DNA of 64,000 nt. Source: Candidatus Rokuibacteriota bacterium. GTDB lineage: Bacteria; Methylomirabilota; Methylomirabilia; Rokubacteriales; CSP1-6. Below the pieces are notes generated by a model. It did no database searches and was not told the DNA's origin. It saw only the letters and a list, made by a program, of their open reading frames with translations. Shown here piece after piece: positions 8,847-16,530 of the stretch. The stretch covers positions 22,630 to 86,629 of the forward strand of contig VGLJ01000012.1 of NCBI GenBank assembly GCA_016866775.1. Direction: 5' to 3'. Each line of letters opens with the position of its first letter. Positions within the stretch are counted from its first letter, which is position 1. The translations under genes were made by a program, and so were the position numbers.

Positions 8847-10055
8847 CTGAGCGATTCCGCGCTCGGCGACGTGACGGTGCTGGACCTCGGCCAGGTCATC
8901 GCGATGCCGTTCTGCACGATGCTGCTCGCGGACCTCGGCGCGCGCGTGATCAAGGTGGAGTCGCGCGAGCGCGGCCGCGAGCGGGTGTCGCTCGGGGTCA
9001 AGCGGGTGCGCGACGGCGTCGAGGAGCGCGTCCCCGTCGCGCAGTACCGCGACCGCAACAAGCTCGGGGTCACGCTCGAGCTGAAGTCCGCCAGGGGCGT
9101 CGATCTCTTCAGGGAGCTGGTGAAGCGCGCCGACGTCGTCACCGAGAACTTCAGCGTCGGCACGATGGACCGGCTCGGCCTCGGCTACGACGAGCTGAAG
9201 AGGGTGAACCCCGCGATCATCTACGCGTCGGTCACCGCGTTCGGCCAGCACGGCCCGTACGCGCCGCAGCGCGGCTACGACATGCTCGCGCAGGCGATCA
9301 GCGGCTACATGAGCATCACGGGCGAGCGTGGCGGGCCGCCGATGCGCTCGGGCCAGTCGATCTCCGACTACTACGCGGGGATGCTGTGCGCGTTCAGCAT
9401 CGTGTCGGCGCTGCACTACCGGCATCGGACCGGCCGCGGGCAGCGCGTGGACATGGCGCTGCTCGACAGCCTGATCGTCGCGCTCGACAATCTCGGCGAG
9501 CGCTACACGGTGGGCGGCGAGATCCTGACGCGCGCGGGCAACGTCTCGTTCGCCGGCTCCGCGACCGGCATCTACCCGGCAACCGACGGCCACGTCGCGG
9601 TCGCCGCCGCCGCGAGCAACGCGGTGTGGGCACGCTTCTGCGCGATCATCGGGCGCGACGACCTCATCACCGACCCGGGCTTCGCCACGGCCGCCGCGCG
9701 CCGCGATCGTCGCGACGAGATCGCGGCGATCATCGCGGGCTGGACGGGCCGGCGGACGAAGGCCGAGATCGTGAAGGTGCTGACTCCCGCGGGCGTGCCG
9801 GCGGCGCCGGTGAACAACGTGGCGGAGATGGTCGCGGACCCGCAGGTGCAGGCGCGCGAGATGTTCGTCGAGCTCGAGCATCCGGTCTACGGCCCGGTGA
9901 AGACCACGGGCACGCCGCTGAAGATGCCGGAGACGCCGGGGCGCGTGCGCTGGCTCGCGCCGATGCCGGGCGAGCACAACGAGGACGTCTTCGTGGGGAT
10001 GCTGGGCTACACGCGCGAGGACCTCGCGCGCTGGCGCGAGGAGGGTGTGATCTAG
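8847..10055 (+). CDS. CaiB/BaiF family III CoA-transferase, probable CTG start
   Basis: 402 aa from CTG 8847. The N-terminus reads LSDSALGDVTVLDLGQVI, as in homologues that start with Met at that first Leu. AAGGAGG stands five bases before the CTG, an excellent Shine-Dalgarno. The next candidate, GTG 8871, would cut into the first conserved strand and has no RBS. Family blocks LGARVIKVESRERG and ENFSVGTMDRLGLGYDEL are intact. It diverges from the importer operon, whose last gene is a paralogue. Substrate unknown. Confidence 0.88.
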   Translation: MSDSALGDVTVLDLGQVIAMPFCTMLLADLGARVIKVESRERGRERVSLGVKRVRDGVEERVPVAQYRDRNKLGVTLELKSARGVDLFRELVKRADVVTENFSVGTMDRLGLGYDELKRVNPAIIYASVTAFGQHGPYAPQRGYDMLAQAISGYMSITGERGGPPMRSGQSISDYYAGMLCAFSIVSALHYRHRTGRGQRVDMALLDSLIVALDNLGERYTVGGEILTRAGNVSFAGSATGIYPATDGHVAVAAAASNAVWARFCAIIGRDDLITDPGFATAAARRDRRDEIAAIIAGWTGRRTKAEIVKVLTPAGVPAAPVNNVAEMVADPQVQAREMFVELEHPVYGPVKTTGTPLKMPETPGRVRWLAPMPGEHNEDVFVGMLGYTREDLARWREEGVI

Positions 10056-10454
10056 CCGTATCCACGCGTCTCCGGTGAACCGGTGCATGAGATCGGCGTT
10101 GCCTCGTCGTGCCGAGAAGGCTATGGTTTCGGCGACTCGCTATGGGTGTCGCGCATCCGGCGCCCGCTCTGCGGTACGAACCGGTGACTGATCATGCCGC
10201 CGGAACGGCGGTTCGCGAGGACGTGCCGCCAAGCTCACCGGAAACATGACAATCCCGCAACGGCCATTCGTGGTCGCCGTGCCGATACCCCGACCGACGC
10301 CGTCGAGATATCTGCTTCCAGATGGATAACGTTAGCCCCACCGCCGCGGGGCGGTGCCTGCGTCGACGCCGCTTGGCTGGCGACGCGCAGGTCCGAGTCG
10401 CGCGTGAGAAAGGGACGGTCATCGACGAGGACGGAAAAGAAGTGGGGGCAAAGC
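10056..10454. other. Non-coding stretch, no gene recognised
   Basis: About 400 nt between the CoA-transferase and the SPFH-like remnant. The open frames here show no family motif, consistent RBS or amino-acid pattern of a real gene, and I see no RNA gene. Confidence 0.5.
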
Positions 10455-11004
10455 ATGGTTACGATCCTCAGCGAGCACCAGCGGCGCGTTGTCTTCCGTC
10501 TCGGACGAGTGACGCGAGTCGCGGGCCCGGGCGCGGTGTGGCGCATTCCCATGGTCGACCGCGTCATGGTCGTCGACCTGAATCGGACTCTTCCCGGATG
10601 GCGGGGCCTATCCGAACGGGAGATCGAGCAGCGAGTCCAATTCATCGTCTTGCACTATCCCGAAGTCCCGGTGGGGCTCTCCGAGAGCGAACTCTCGCAG
10701 GCGATGGAGCGTGAAGCGCACGGGAACCAGCAGCTTCGCAGCGCTATCGAGAGCCGGGCAGGTGGATCGGGCGATCGAGGTCCTGATCGCACGCGAGCCG
10801 GGCCTCAGCAAAGACAGCGGCATCGCAGCTGTTCAGCTGCGGTTCCTCGCCCTTCCCTGCGACAACACGGATCTCGAAGAGGTCATGCGCTTGGCGCTCG
10901 CCGGTCAACGGGAGAAGGCATTGCCGGGTCTGTGCAGGGCCCTGGGCATTGACGAGGATCGCGGCCGCCGGGTGCTCGAGTTCTTCTTGAGAGGAAGGGC
11001 ATGA
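10455..11004 (+). pseudogene. Degraded SPFH/band-7 N-terminal fragment joined to an unrelated helical C-terminus
   Basis: From ATG 10455 the frame gives LSEHQRRVVFRLGRVTRV then VAGPGAVWRIPMVDRVMVVD, a good match to the start of stomatin/slipin-type SPFH proteins. The rest of that domain is missing. A second frame (about 10711-11004) then carries a plausible helical tail ending RRVLEFFLRGRA. The two can only be joined by a frameshift near 10745. It could instead be two small unknown genes. No strong RBS. Confidence 0.4.
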
Positions 11005-11073
11005 CTGCTACTCGAACTCCGTCGACGGTGGGGCGCGGTCGCGAGGTTCGACACACGCTGGGCCTGCGAGGGG

Positions 11074-11109
11074 CTCAAGCCGTTCCACGAAAGGCGACGA
11101 CGGCTTGAG
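11074..11109. terminator. Inverted repeat between convergent genes
   Basis: CTCAAGCCG (11074-11082) and CGGCTTGAG (11101-11109) form a perfect 9-bp stem with an 18-nt loop between the convergent ends at 11004 and 11120. There is no T-tract, so termination function is only suggested by position. Confidence 0.4.
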
Positions 11110-11119
11110 TCGCTTCGGG

Positions 11120-11995
11120 CTAGACTTGCGCCGTCGTCGGCGCCGAGCCCGCCAGGGTCGTGCGCCGCATGTCGCGCGGCTGGCTCTCGTCGTAGCGGCG
11201 CACGCGGTGCATCGTGCGCTGGTTGTCCCACATCACGAAGTCGCCCGGGCGCCAGACATGCGCGTACACGAACGCCGGCTGCGTCGCGTGCTCGGTGAGA
11301 TCGCGGAGGAGCACGCGCGCCTCGGGCGTCGGCATCCCGATGATCTTGCCGGCGTGTGAGGAGAGATACAGCGACTTCCGTCCGGTCACCGGATGCGTGC
11401 GCACGAGCCGCTGGCGGACCGGCTTGAACATCGCGCGCTCGTCGTCCGTGAAGTCCTCCTGGCCGAGCGAGCCGCGCGAGTAGAGCAGCGAGTGCTCGCA
11501 GATCAGGCCCTCGATCTCCGCCTTCGTCGCGGCGTCGAGCGCCTCGTACGCGGCCCGCATGTCGGCGAACTCGGTGTTGCCGCCGCGCGGATTCACCACG
11601 CGAGCCGAGAGCAGCGAATACTTCGCCGGCACGGCGCGGTAGGAGCTGTCGGAGTGCCAGAGCATGTTGCCGAGGTTGAACAGGCGCTGGCGCGACTCGC
11701 GCTCGTGCAGCGCCCCGTCCTTGCGGATGTTGGAGACGTCCGCCATGCCGGGCTGGAGCCGCCGCTCCTCCGGCTTCGTGATGTTGCCGCCGCGCGCGGT
11801 CTCCAGTGTGCCGAAGTTGACCGTGAACGCGATCTGCTGCTCGTCGGTCAGGGACTGGTCGTGGAAGACGAGCACGGCGTGGCGATTCATCCCGTCGTCG
11901 ATCGCCGCGACCTCTTCGGGCGAGAGCGGCTTGCTGATGTCGACGCCCGACACCTCGCCCACGAACACCGGGTGGATCTGACGGATCGCGATCAT
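11120..11995 (-). CDS. TauD/TfdA-family Fe(II)/2-oxoglutarate dioxygenase
   Basis: 291 aa. The metal triad is readable as WHSDSSY (His and Asp) near residue 105 and the distal His in MHRVRRYDE near residue 268; the 2-oxoglutarate-binding Arg is expected in RDMRRTTLAG. Family members hydroxylate taurine, phenoxyacetates, alkyl sulfates and similar compounds; the substrate is not evident. ATG 11995 is chosen over the upstream in-frame start because GGGAG precedes it and it lies 4 nt after the phosphatase stop. Confidence 0.92.
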   Translation of the reverse strand: MIAIRQIHPVFVGEVSGVDISKPLSPEEVAAIDDGMNRHAVLVFHDQSLTDEQQIAFTVNFGTLETARGGNITKPEERRLQPGMADVSNIRKDGALHERESRQRLFNLGNMLWHSDSSYRAVPAKYSLLSARVVNPRGGNTEFADMRAAYEALDAATKAEIEGLICEHSLLYSRGSLGQEDFTDDERAMFKPVRQRLVRTHPVTGRKSLYLSSHAGKIIGMPTPEARVLLRDLTEHATQPAFVYAHVWRPGDFVMWDNQRTMHRVRRYDESQPRDMRRTTLAGSAPTTAQV

Positions 11996-11999
11996 CGCT

Positions 12000-12599
12000 T
12001 CACTCCCGGATCTCGACACCGAGGCGCCAATCCTGGTTCCAGACCTGGACGACCCGCGTCTCCCGCTCGTAGCCGAGCACGCTGATCGAGGCGGTGCCCA
12101 GCGTCAGGTGGCGCCCGTGGATCGGCGCCAGCCCCATCCAGCACGCGCCGAGGATCCTGAGGAAGTGCGCGTGCGCGAACAGCGCGACGTCGCCCTTCAT
12201 CGCGTCGACGCGCTCGATGACGCGCCGGGCGCGCTCGCCGACCTGGTCGACGGTCTCGCCTTCGGGCACCGGTGACGTCCAGATCGTCCACCCCGGCTGC
12301 TGTTCGCGGACCGACGCCGTGGTGACGCCTTCGTAGATGCCGTAGTTCCACTCGCGCAGGTCGTCGGAGACCTCGGCGACACCGTCGAAGCCGGCGAGCC
12401 GGCACGTCTCGCGCGCGCGAGAGAGCGGGCTCGTGAGCACTTGCGCGAACGTGTGGCCGGCGAGATGCCGCGCGAGCGCTTGGCCCTGCCGCTCGCCGGT
12501 CGGCGTCAGCGGAATGTCGGTACGGCCGGTGTGCTGGCCGCTCTTGCTCCACTCGGTCTCGCCGTGGCGCACGAGGAAGATGCGATGAGGGTGCGCCAT
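12000..12599 (-). CDS. Histidine phosphatase superfamily protein (phosphoglycerate-mutase-like)
   Basis: 199 aa. The phosphorylated histidine is in IFLVRHGETEW near residue 11, the second catalytic His in LFAHAHFLRIL near residue 148, and the acidic residue in REWNYGIYEG. Such proteins dephosphorylate small molecules or sugar phosphates. The ATG overlaps the stop of the LLM enzyme by ATGA, and the dioxygenase follows after 4 nt, so the three form a unit. A second member of the superfamily is at 24901-25506. Confidence 0.9.
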   Translation of the reverse strand: MAHPHRIFLVRHGETEWSKSGQHTGRTDIPLTPTGERQGQALARHLAGHTFAQVLTSPLSRARETCRLAGFDGVAEVSDDLREWNYGIYEGVTTASVREQQPGWTIWTSPVPEGETVDQVGERARRVIERVDAMKGDVALFAHAHFLRILGACWMGLAPIHGRHLTLGTASISVLGYERETRVVQVWNQDWRLGVEIRE

Positions 12600-13630
12600 C
12601 AGGCCGCCAGCTTGGCCATCAGCTCCATCGCCTCGGGCTGATCCGTGGTGATCGTCAGCCCCGTGATGCCGGCGTCCGCCCACGCGCGGTAACGCTCGGT
12701 GATCCGCGCGACCGGGCCCACGAGCGACATCTCGTCGCAGAACTCGTCGGGCACGGCGGCCACCGCTTCGTCCTTGCGCTTCGCGAGATAGAGCTCCTGG
12801 ATCTTCTGCGCGGCGCCGCCGAAGCCGCGGCGGACCATCATGTCCTTGTGGAAGTTCTTGTCGCGATGGCCCATGCCGCCGACGTAGAGCGCGATGTTCG
12901 GCTTCATGCGCGCGAACGCGCCCTTCGTGTCGTCGGTGATGATCACGGTGGCGCGCGGCTGGATCTCGAAGTCCGCGTAGCCCTTGCCGCCGCCGGCGCG
13001 CCGAAACCCTTCCTCGAGCCACGGGCGCAGCATCGGCATCAGGCGCGGCACGAAGCCGAGCGGCAGCCAGCCGTCGGCGATCTCCGCCGTGAGCTTCACG
13101 TTCGCCTCGGTGCCGGTGCCGAGCCAGATCGGGAGCCGCGGGTTCATGTGGAGGATCGACGTGAGCGGCTTGCCGACGCCGAGCGCGCCGGGCCCCCTGT
13201 ACGGCAGCGAGATCTCGCGCCCCTCGTGCGCGACGGGATCCTTCCGCTCGAACACCTTGCGCATGATCGCGACGTAGTCGCGGATGCGCCAGTACGGCTT
13301 GCCCCACGGCTGGCCGTACCAGCCTTCGACGATCTGCGGCCCGGACACGCCGAGTCCGGCGATCACACGGTTGCCGCCGGCGAGCGCGTCCACGGTGCCC
13401 GCCGCCATCGCGGCCGAGGCCGGCGGCCGCGCGGCGAGCTGCATGATCCCGGTGCCGAGCCGGATGCGCTTCGTCAGCGCGGCGAGATACGCGAGCGGCG
13501 TGATCGCGTCCGATCCGTACGCTTCCGCCGTCCACACGGAGTCGAAGCCGAGCTTCTCCGCGAGCAGCACTTTCTCGACGGGGAGCTTCAGCTCCGCGCC
13601 CGAATACCCGATGCTGAGCCCGAGCTTCAT
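12599..13630 (-). CDS. LLM-class F420/flavin-dependent oxidoreductase
   Basis: 343 aa, the length of F420-dependent members of the luciferase-like superfamily. It begins MKLGLSIGYSGAELKLPVE and has LGFDSVWTAEAYGSDAITPL, a typical F420-type active-site segment, plus IRLGTGIMQLAARPP. The ATG follows AGGAGG with 6 nt spacing, but that RBS lies beside and partly in the left arm of a 15-bp inverted repeat (13637-13684). Overlaps the phosphatase gene by 4 nt. Substrate unknown. Confidence 0.92.
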   Translation of the reverse strand: MKLGLSIGYSGAELKLPVEKVLLAEKLGFDSVWTAEAYGSDAITPLAYLAALTKRIRLGTGIMQLAARPPASAAMAAGTVDALAGGNRVIAGLGVSGPQIVEGWYGQPWGKPYWRIRDYVAIMRKVFERKDPVAHEGREISLPYRGPGALGVGKPLTSILHMNPRLPIWLGTGTEANVKLTAEIADGWLPLGFVPRLMPMLRPWLEEGFRRAGGGKGYADFEIQPRATVIITDDTKGAFARMKPNIALYVGGMGHRDKNFHKDMMVRRGFGGAAQKIQELYLAKRKDEAVAAVPDEFCDEMSLVGPVARITERYRAWADAGITGLTITTDQPEAMELMAKLAA

Positions 13631-13636
13631 GTCGCC

Positions 13637-13684
13637 CTCCTGGCTGGCCGCACTGTAGCCGATTCGATGGCGGCCAGCCAGGAG
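13637..13684. promoter_or_regulatory. 15-bp perfect inverted repeat flanking the RBS of the LLM gene
   Basis: CTCCTGGCTGGCCGC (13637-13651) and GCGGCCAGCCAGGAG (13670-13684), loop 18 nt. On the minus strand the second arm ends in CCAGGAG, part of the AGGAGG RBS for ATG 13630. It can act as terminator of the cupin gene upstream, as an RBS-masking hairpin, or as an operator. No T-tract follows. Confidence 0.6.
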
Positions 13685-13694
13685 AGCGGGGGTG

Positions 13695-14161
13695 CTAGTT
13701 CTTCTTGCGCGGGTCGTCGGCCGGATTCACGAACGTGAGGTCCGTGGGGCCCACGCCGTGGACCTGCACCATGGTCTCCTGCGTGCCCGCCCACGCGAAG
13801 TGCGCGTGCTTCGGCGGAAGCGACACGAACCCGCCGACGGGCAATTCCTGGCCCGAGCCCTGATCGACTTCTCGCCGAGCCCGACGAAGAAGACGCCGGA
13901 CAGCACGGTGACGTTCTCGCTCGCCTTGTGCGTGTGCGGCGGGATCTTGTAGCCCGCCGGCATCTTGACCCGATAGACGAAGAGCCCCTCCTTGCTCGGG
14001 TCGCCGTGCACGATCGCAAGACGCGCGCCCGGAAGTGTCGCCGGCTCGACCCACTTCAGCGTGTCGGGCATGGCCACGTGGTGCGGCTGGTGCGGCTGCG
14101 CGAGGACCGGAAGCACCGCGACGACGGCGATCAGCAACGCTCCGGGAATGAGACGGCGCAT
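13695..14161 (-). pseudogene. Exported cupin-domain protein, single-base frameshift
   Basis: From ATG 14161 (AGGAGG six bases upstream) the frame gives a signal peptide (MRRLIPGALLIAVVAVLPV, then AQ) and the first cupin motif PPHTHKASENVTVLSG. The frame is lost near 13866-13869. The second half, GGFVSLPPKHAHFAWAG, the second cupin motif, is in the next frame and ends at 13695. Adding one base, giving K-F-D at the junction, restores a normal cupin of about 155 aa. Either a recent pseudogene or a sequencing indel. Confidence 0.8.
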
Positions 14162-14310
14162 CGTCATCCTCCTGAGAGACGTTTGGCTCCGAGGCGGGAG
14201 CAAGCGCCGTGCCTCGCCTAAACATCCGATTTTTCGCGAGGAGGACGACGACGAGCGCAAGGTGACGATGCGGCCGCGCAAGCTCACATGGCGGGAATCC
14301 TCATGCGCCG

Positions 14311-14601
14311 CTACCGGCACACGTCGAGCGGCTTGCCACGCTCGGCCCGGCGCCACGTCGTCTCATCGACGGGAGTCCAGTCGCCGTCGGCGGCGCGCAC
14401 CCAGCAGCTGCGCTCGACGGCGTCGCGACGGACCGCCTCGGGGCGGCCGCTCACCGGGTGGGGACGGACCGACTCGACGCGCGACTCGAGTCGCTCCTGC
14501 TGCTGCATCTCGGCCACGACGATCGTCGCCGGCACACAGGTGAGGACGGTGCAGCCCGCGAGCAGCAGGGCGGCGAGGACCGCGAAGAAGACGCGCGTCA
14601 T
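14311..14601 (-). CDS. Small predicted lipoprotein
   Basis: 96 aa. It begins MTRVFFAVLAALLLAGC, with the lipobox LAGC at residues 14-17. The mature part is polar (QQQERLESR, VDETTWRRAERG) with four cysteines including the lipidated one, and no recognised domain. The ATG overlaps the SDR stop by ATGA, so it is the last gene of the long minus-strand operon. About 150 nt separate it from the cupin gene. Confidence 0.75.
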   Translation of the reverse strand: MTRVFFAVLAALLLAGCTVLTCVPATIVVAEMQQQERLESRVESVRPHPVSGRPEAVRRDAVERSCWVRAADGDWTPVDETTWRRAERGKPLDVCR

Positions 14602-15344
14602 TCCATCAGCACTCCGCCGTCCACGTTGAAGCTCTCGCCGAAGACGAAGCTCGCGGCGTCGGACAGGAGGAACAGGACGGCGTTGGCGATCTCTTCCGGG
14701 CGGCCGAAGCGGCCGAGCGGGATGCGGCCGGCGACCATCTCGCGCTGCGACGGCGTGAGCGGCGCGTGCATCGGCGTATCGCACGGGCCGGGGTTGACGC
14801 AGTTGATGCGCACGCCCGTGCCGGCGAGCTGGCGCGCGAAGCCTTTCGTCATCGTCACGACCGCGCCCTTCGTCGCCGCGTACGGAATGTTCGCGATGCG
14901 GCCGCCGCCGAGCTTGTAGCTGTCCGATCCGATCGTCACGATCCGGCCGTGCTTGCGCGGCAGCATCCGCTTCAGCGCGGCCTGCACCGCGAAGAACGTG
15001 CCCTTCGCGTTCACCGCGAAGACGCGGTCCCACTCCTCGGACGTCACCTCGAGCAGCGGCAGCGTCGTGATGATGCCGGCGCACGTGACCAGGCCGTCGA
15101 CGCGGCCGAGCTCGCGCTCGGCCAGGTCGAAGACCGCATCGATCTCGGGAAGCCTGGTGACGTCCGCGCGCAGCGAGCGGACCTCTCCGCCGAGCTCGCC
15201 GGCCGTCGTCTTCAGCCGTGCCTCGTCGAAGTCCGACAGGACGAGCCGCGCGCCCTCGCCGCTCGCGGCGCGCGCGATCGCGCGTCCCATCCCCGAGGCC
15301 GCGCCGGTGATGACGATGACCTGGTCGCGAAGATTCAGGTCCAT
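14598..15344 (-). CDS. Short-chain dehydrogenase/reductase (SDR, 3-oxoacyl-ACP reductase type)
   Basis: 248 aa, classical SDR. NAD(P)-binding GAASGMGRAIARA near residues 14-26, CAGI in place of NNAG near residue 90, catalytic Ser in TIGSDS, and YAATKGA with Tyr and Lys near residue 157. The C-terminus NVDGGVLME is standard. It starts 2 nt after the deacetylase stop and overlaps the lipoprotein gene, so it belongs to the Mo-hydroxylase operon, where it probably oxidises or reduces an alcohol/ketone intermediate (inference). Confidence 0.93.
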   Translation of the reverse strand: MDLNLRDQVIVITGAASGMGRAIARAASGEGARLVLSDFDEARLKTTAGELGGEVRSLRADVTRLPEIDAVFDLAERELGRVDGLVTCAGIITTLPLLEVTSEEWDRVFAVNAKGTFFAVQAALKRMLPRKHGRIVTIGSDSYKLGGGRIANIPYAATKGAVVTMTKGFARQLAGTGVRINCVNPGPCDTPMHAPLTPSQREMVAGRIPLGRFGRPEEIANAVLFLLSDAASFVFGESFNVDGGVLME

Positions 15345-15346
15345 GC

Positions 15347-16270
15347 TCAGCGGCTCCCGGGGACGATGCCCGCCGGCAACGACTCGATGTGCGCGCAGAT
15401 GTCGCGCGGACGCGTCAGCCAGACCCGGTCGCGGTGCGTCGTGATGTGTTCGAACGCGCGACGCAGCCGGCGGACACGATACGGGCGGCCGGTGACGAAC
15501 GGGTGCAGCGAGATCGGGCAGACGAGCGGCTGACGCTGCGACTGCGCCAGCATCTCGTCGAACTGGTCGACGATCATGTCCGCGAACTCGTCGGCCGTGT
15601 AGCGGTACCAGACGATCCCGCGCGTGTCGTTGACCTCGATCGGGTACGGCATCGCGAGGATCCGTCCCTTGCGCGTGCGGATCCAGATCGGCTGGTCGTC
15701 CATCGTCCAGTCCATGAAGTAGCGATAGCCGGCCTCCTGGAGCAGGTCGGCCGTGCGCCCGCTGTTCGAGAGCCACGGGCTCATCCAGCCGGCGGGCGGG
15801 GCACCCTCGTGCTGCGCGATGGTCTTCGTCACCTGCGCGATCAGCGCGCGCTCCGCCGTCTCCGAAAGGTGACCCTGCTCGTCGGAGTTCGTGACGCCGT
15901 GGCCGAGGATCTCGTCGCCGCGCTTGCGGAGCCGCTCGGGGATGTCGGGCGCCACGCCGTAGATCGCGGTGTTCATCTGGGCCTCGGCCGGAATGCCGAG
16001 GTCGTCGAGCAGCTCGAAGAGGCGCCAGATGCCCACGCGATTGCCGTAGTCGCGCCAGCTGTAGATGCTGTGGCTCTGCGCCTGGTCCGGCGGCGCGATG
16101 GCCGCGCCTTTCCCCTTGCCGAACCGGAAGGCCTCGATGTTGAGCGCGACGTAGACGGCGAGCCGTCGACCATCCGGCCAGCTGTAGTCGGGCCGCGCGG
16201 TGACGTTCGAGTACTCGTAGCGTCCGTGGGTCTCGAGCGCGTCGCTTCGCTTCCGCACCGGCTTCTTCAT
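15347..16270 (-). CDS. NodB-homology polysaccharide deacetylase / PuuE-allantoinase-like hydrolase
   Basis: 307 aa with no signal peptide, so cytoplasmic. It resembles the PuuE group: YSWRDYGNRVGIWRLFELLDD, then the zinc-ligand regions ILGHGVTNSDEQGHLS and PISLHPFVTGRP. Members open ureide or amide bonds (allantoinase, peptidoglycan or formamide-type deacetylases). Its place beside a Mo hydroxylase and a lyase favours a role in nitrogen-heterocycle or ureide breakdown, but that is inference. ATG overlaps the MoaD-like stop by 4 nt. Confidence 0.85.
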   Translation of the reverse strand: MKKPVRKRSDALETHGRYEYSNVTARPDYSWPDGRRLAVYVALNIEAFRFGKGKGAAIAPPDQAQSHSIYSWRDYGNRVGIWRLFELLDDLGIPAEAQMNTAIYGVAPDIPERLRKRGDEILGHGVTNSDEQGHLSETAERALIAQVTKTIAQHEGAPPAGWMSPWLSNSGRTADLLQEAGYRYFMDWTMDDQPIWIRTRKGRILAMPYPIEVNDTRGIVWYRYTADEFADMIVDQFDEMLAQSQRQPLVCPISLHPFVTGRPYRVRRLRRAFEHITTHRDRVWLTRPRDICAHIESLPAGIVPGSR

Positions 16271-16530
16271 GGGACGTCCTCCAGCGATCCGCCCGCGATC
16301 TGCGGCAGGATGAACACCTCGCTGTCCGCGCCGATCGGCTCGAGCAGCGCGTCCTGATAGATCTGGCCGTCGATGGCGACGGCCACGCCTTCTTCGAGGT
16401 GCGGCGCGATCTCCGGGTGCAGATCGGCGAGCTGACGGAAGAGCTGCCTCACGGACGTCGCCGAGAGGTCGAACTCGGCGACGCCGCCCGTGAGCTGCGT
16501 GAGGTTACCGACCAGCACCACCCGCGCCAT
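16267..16530 (-). CDS. MoaD/ThiS-like beta-grasp protein with residues after the GG
   Basis: 87 aa beta-grasp protein: VSSLR-type strand pattern, VAVAIDGQIYQDALLEPI then GADSEVFILPQIAGG. In true MoaD and ThiS the GG is the extreme C-terminus; here SLEDVP follows. The protein would need trimming to be adenylated, or it works in another way. It starts 26 nt inside the 3' end of the Mo-hydroxylase large subunit, so its expression is tied to that enzyme. It may help make or sulfurate the Mo cofactor (inference). Confidence 0.8.
   Translation of the reverse strand: MARVVLVGNLTQLTGGVAEFDLSATSVRQLFRQLADLHPEIAPHLEEGVAVAIDGQIYQDALLEPIGADSEVFILPQIAGGSLEDVP

Noticed and set aside
10711..11004. Stand-alone 97-aa gene from GTG 10711
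   Set aside because: No RBS and the start falls inside the preceding frame; kept only as part of the SPFH-like degraded locus.
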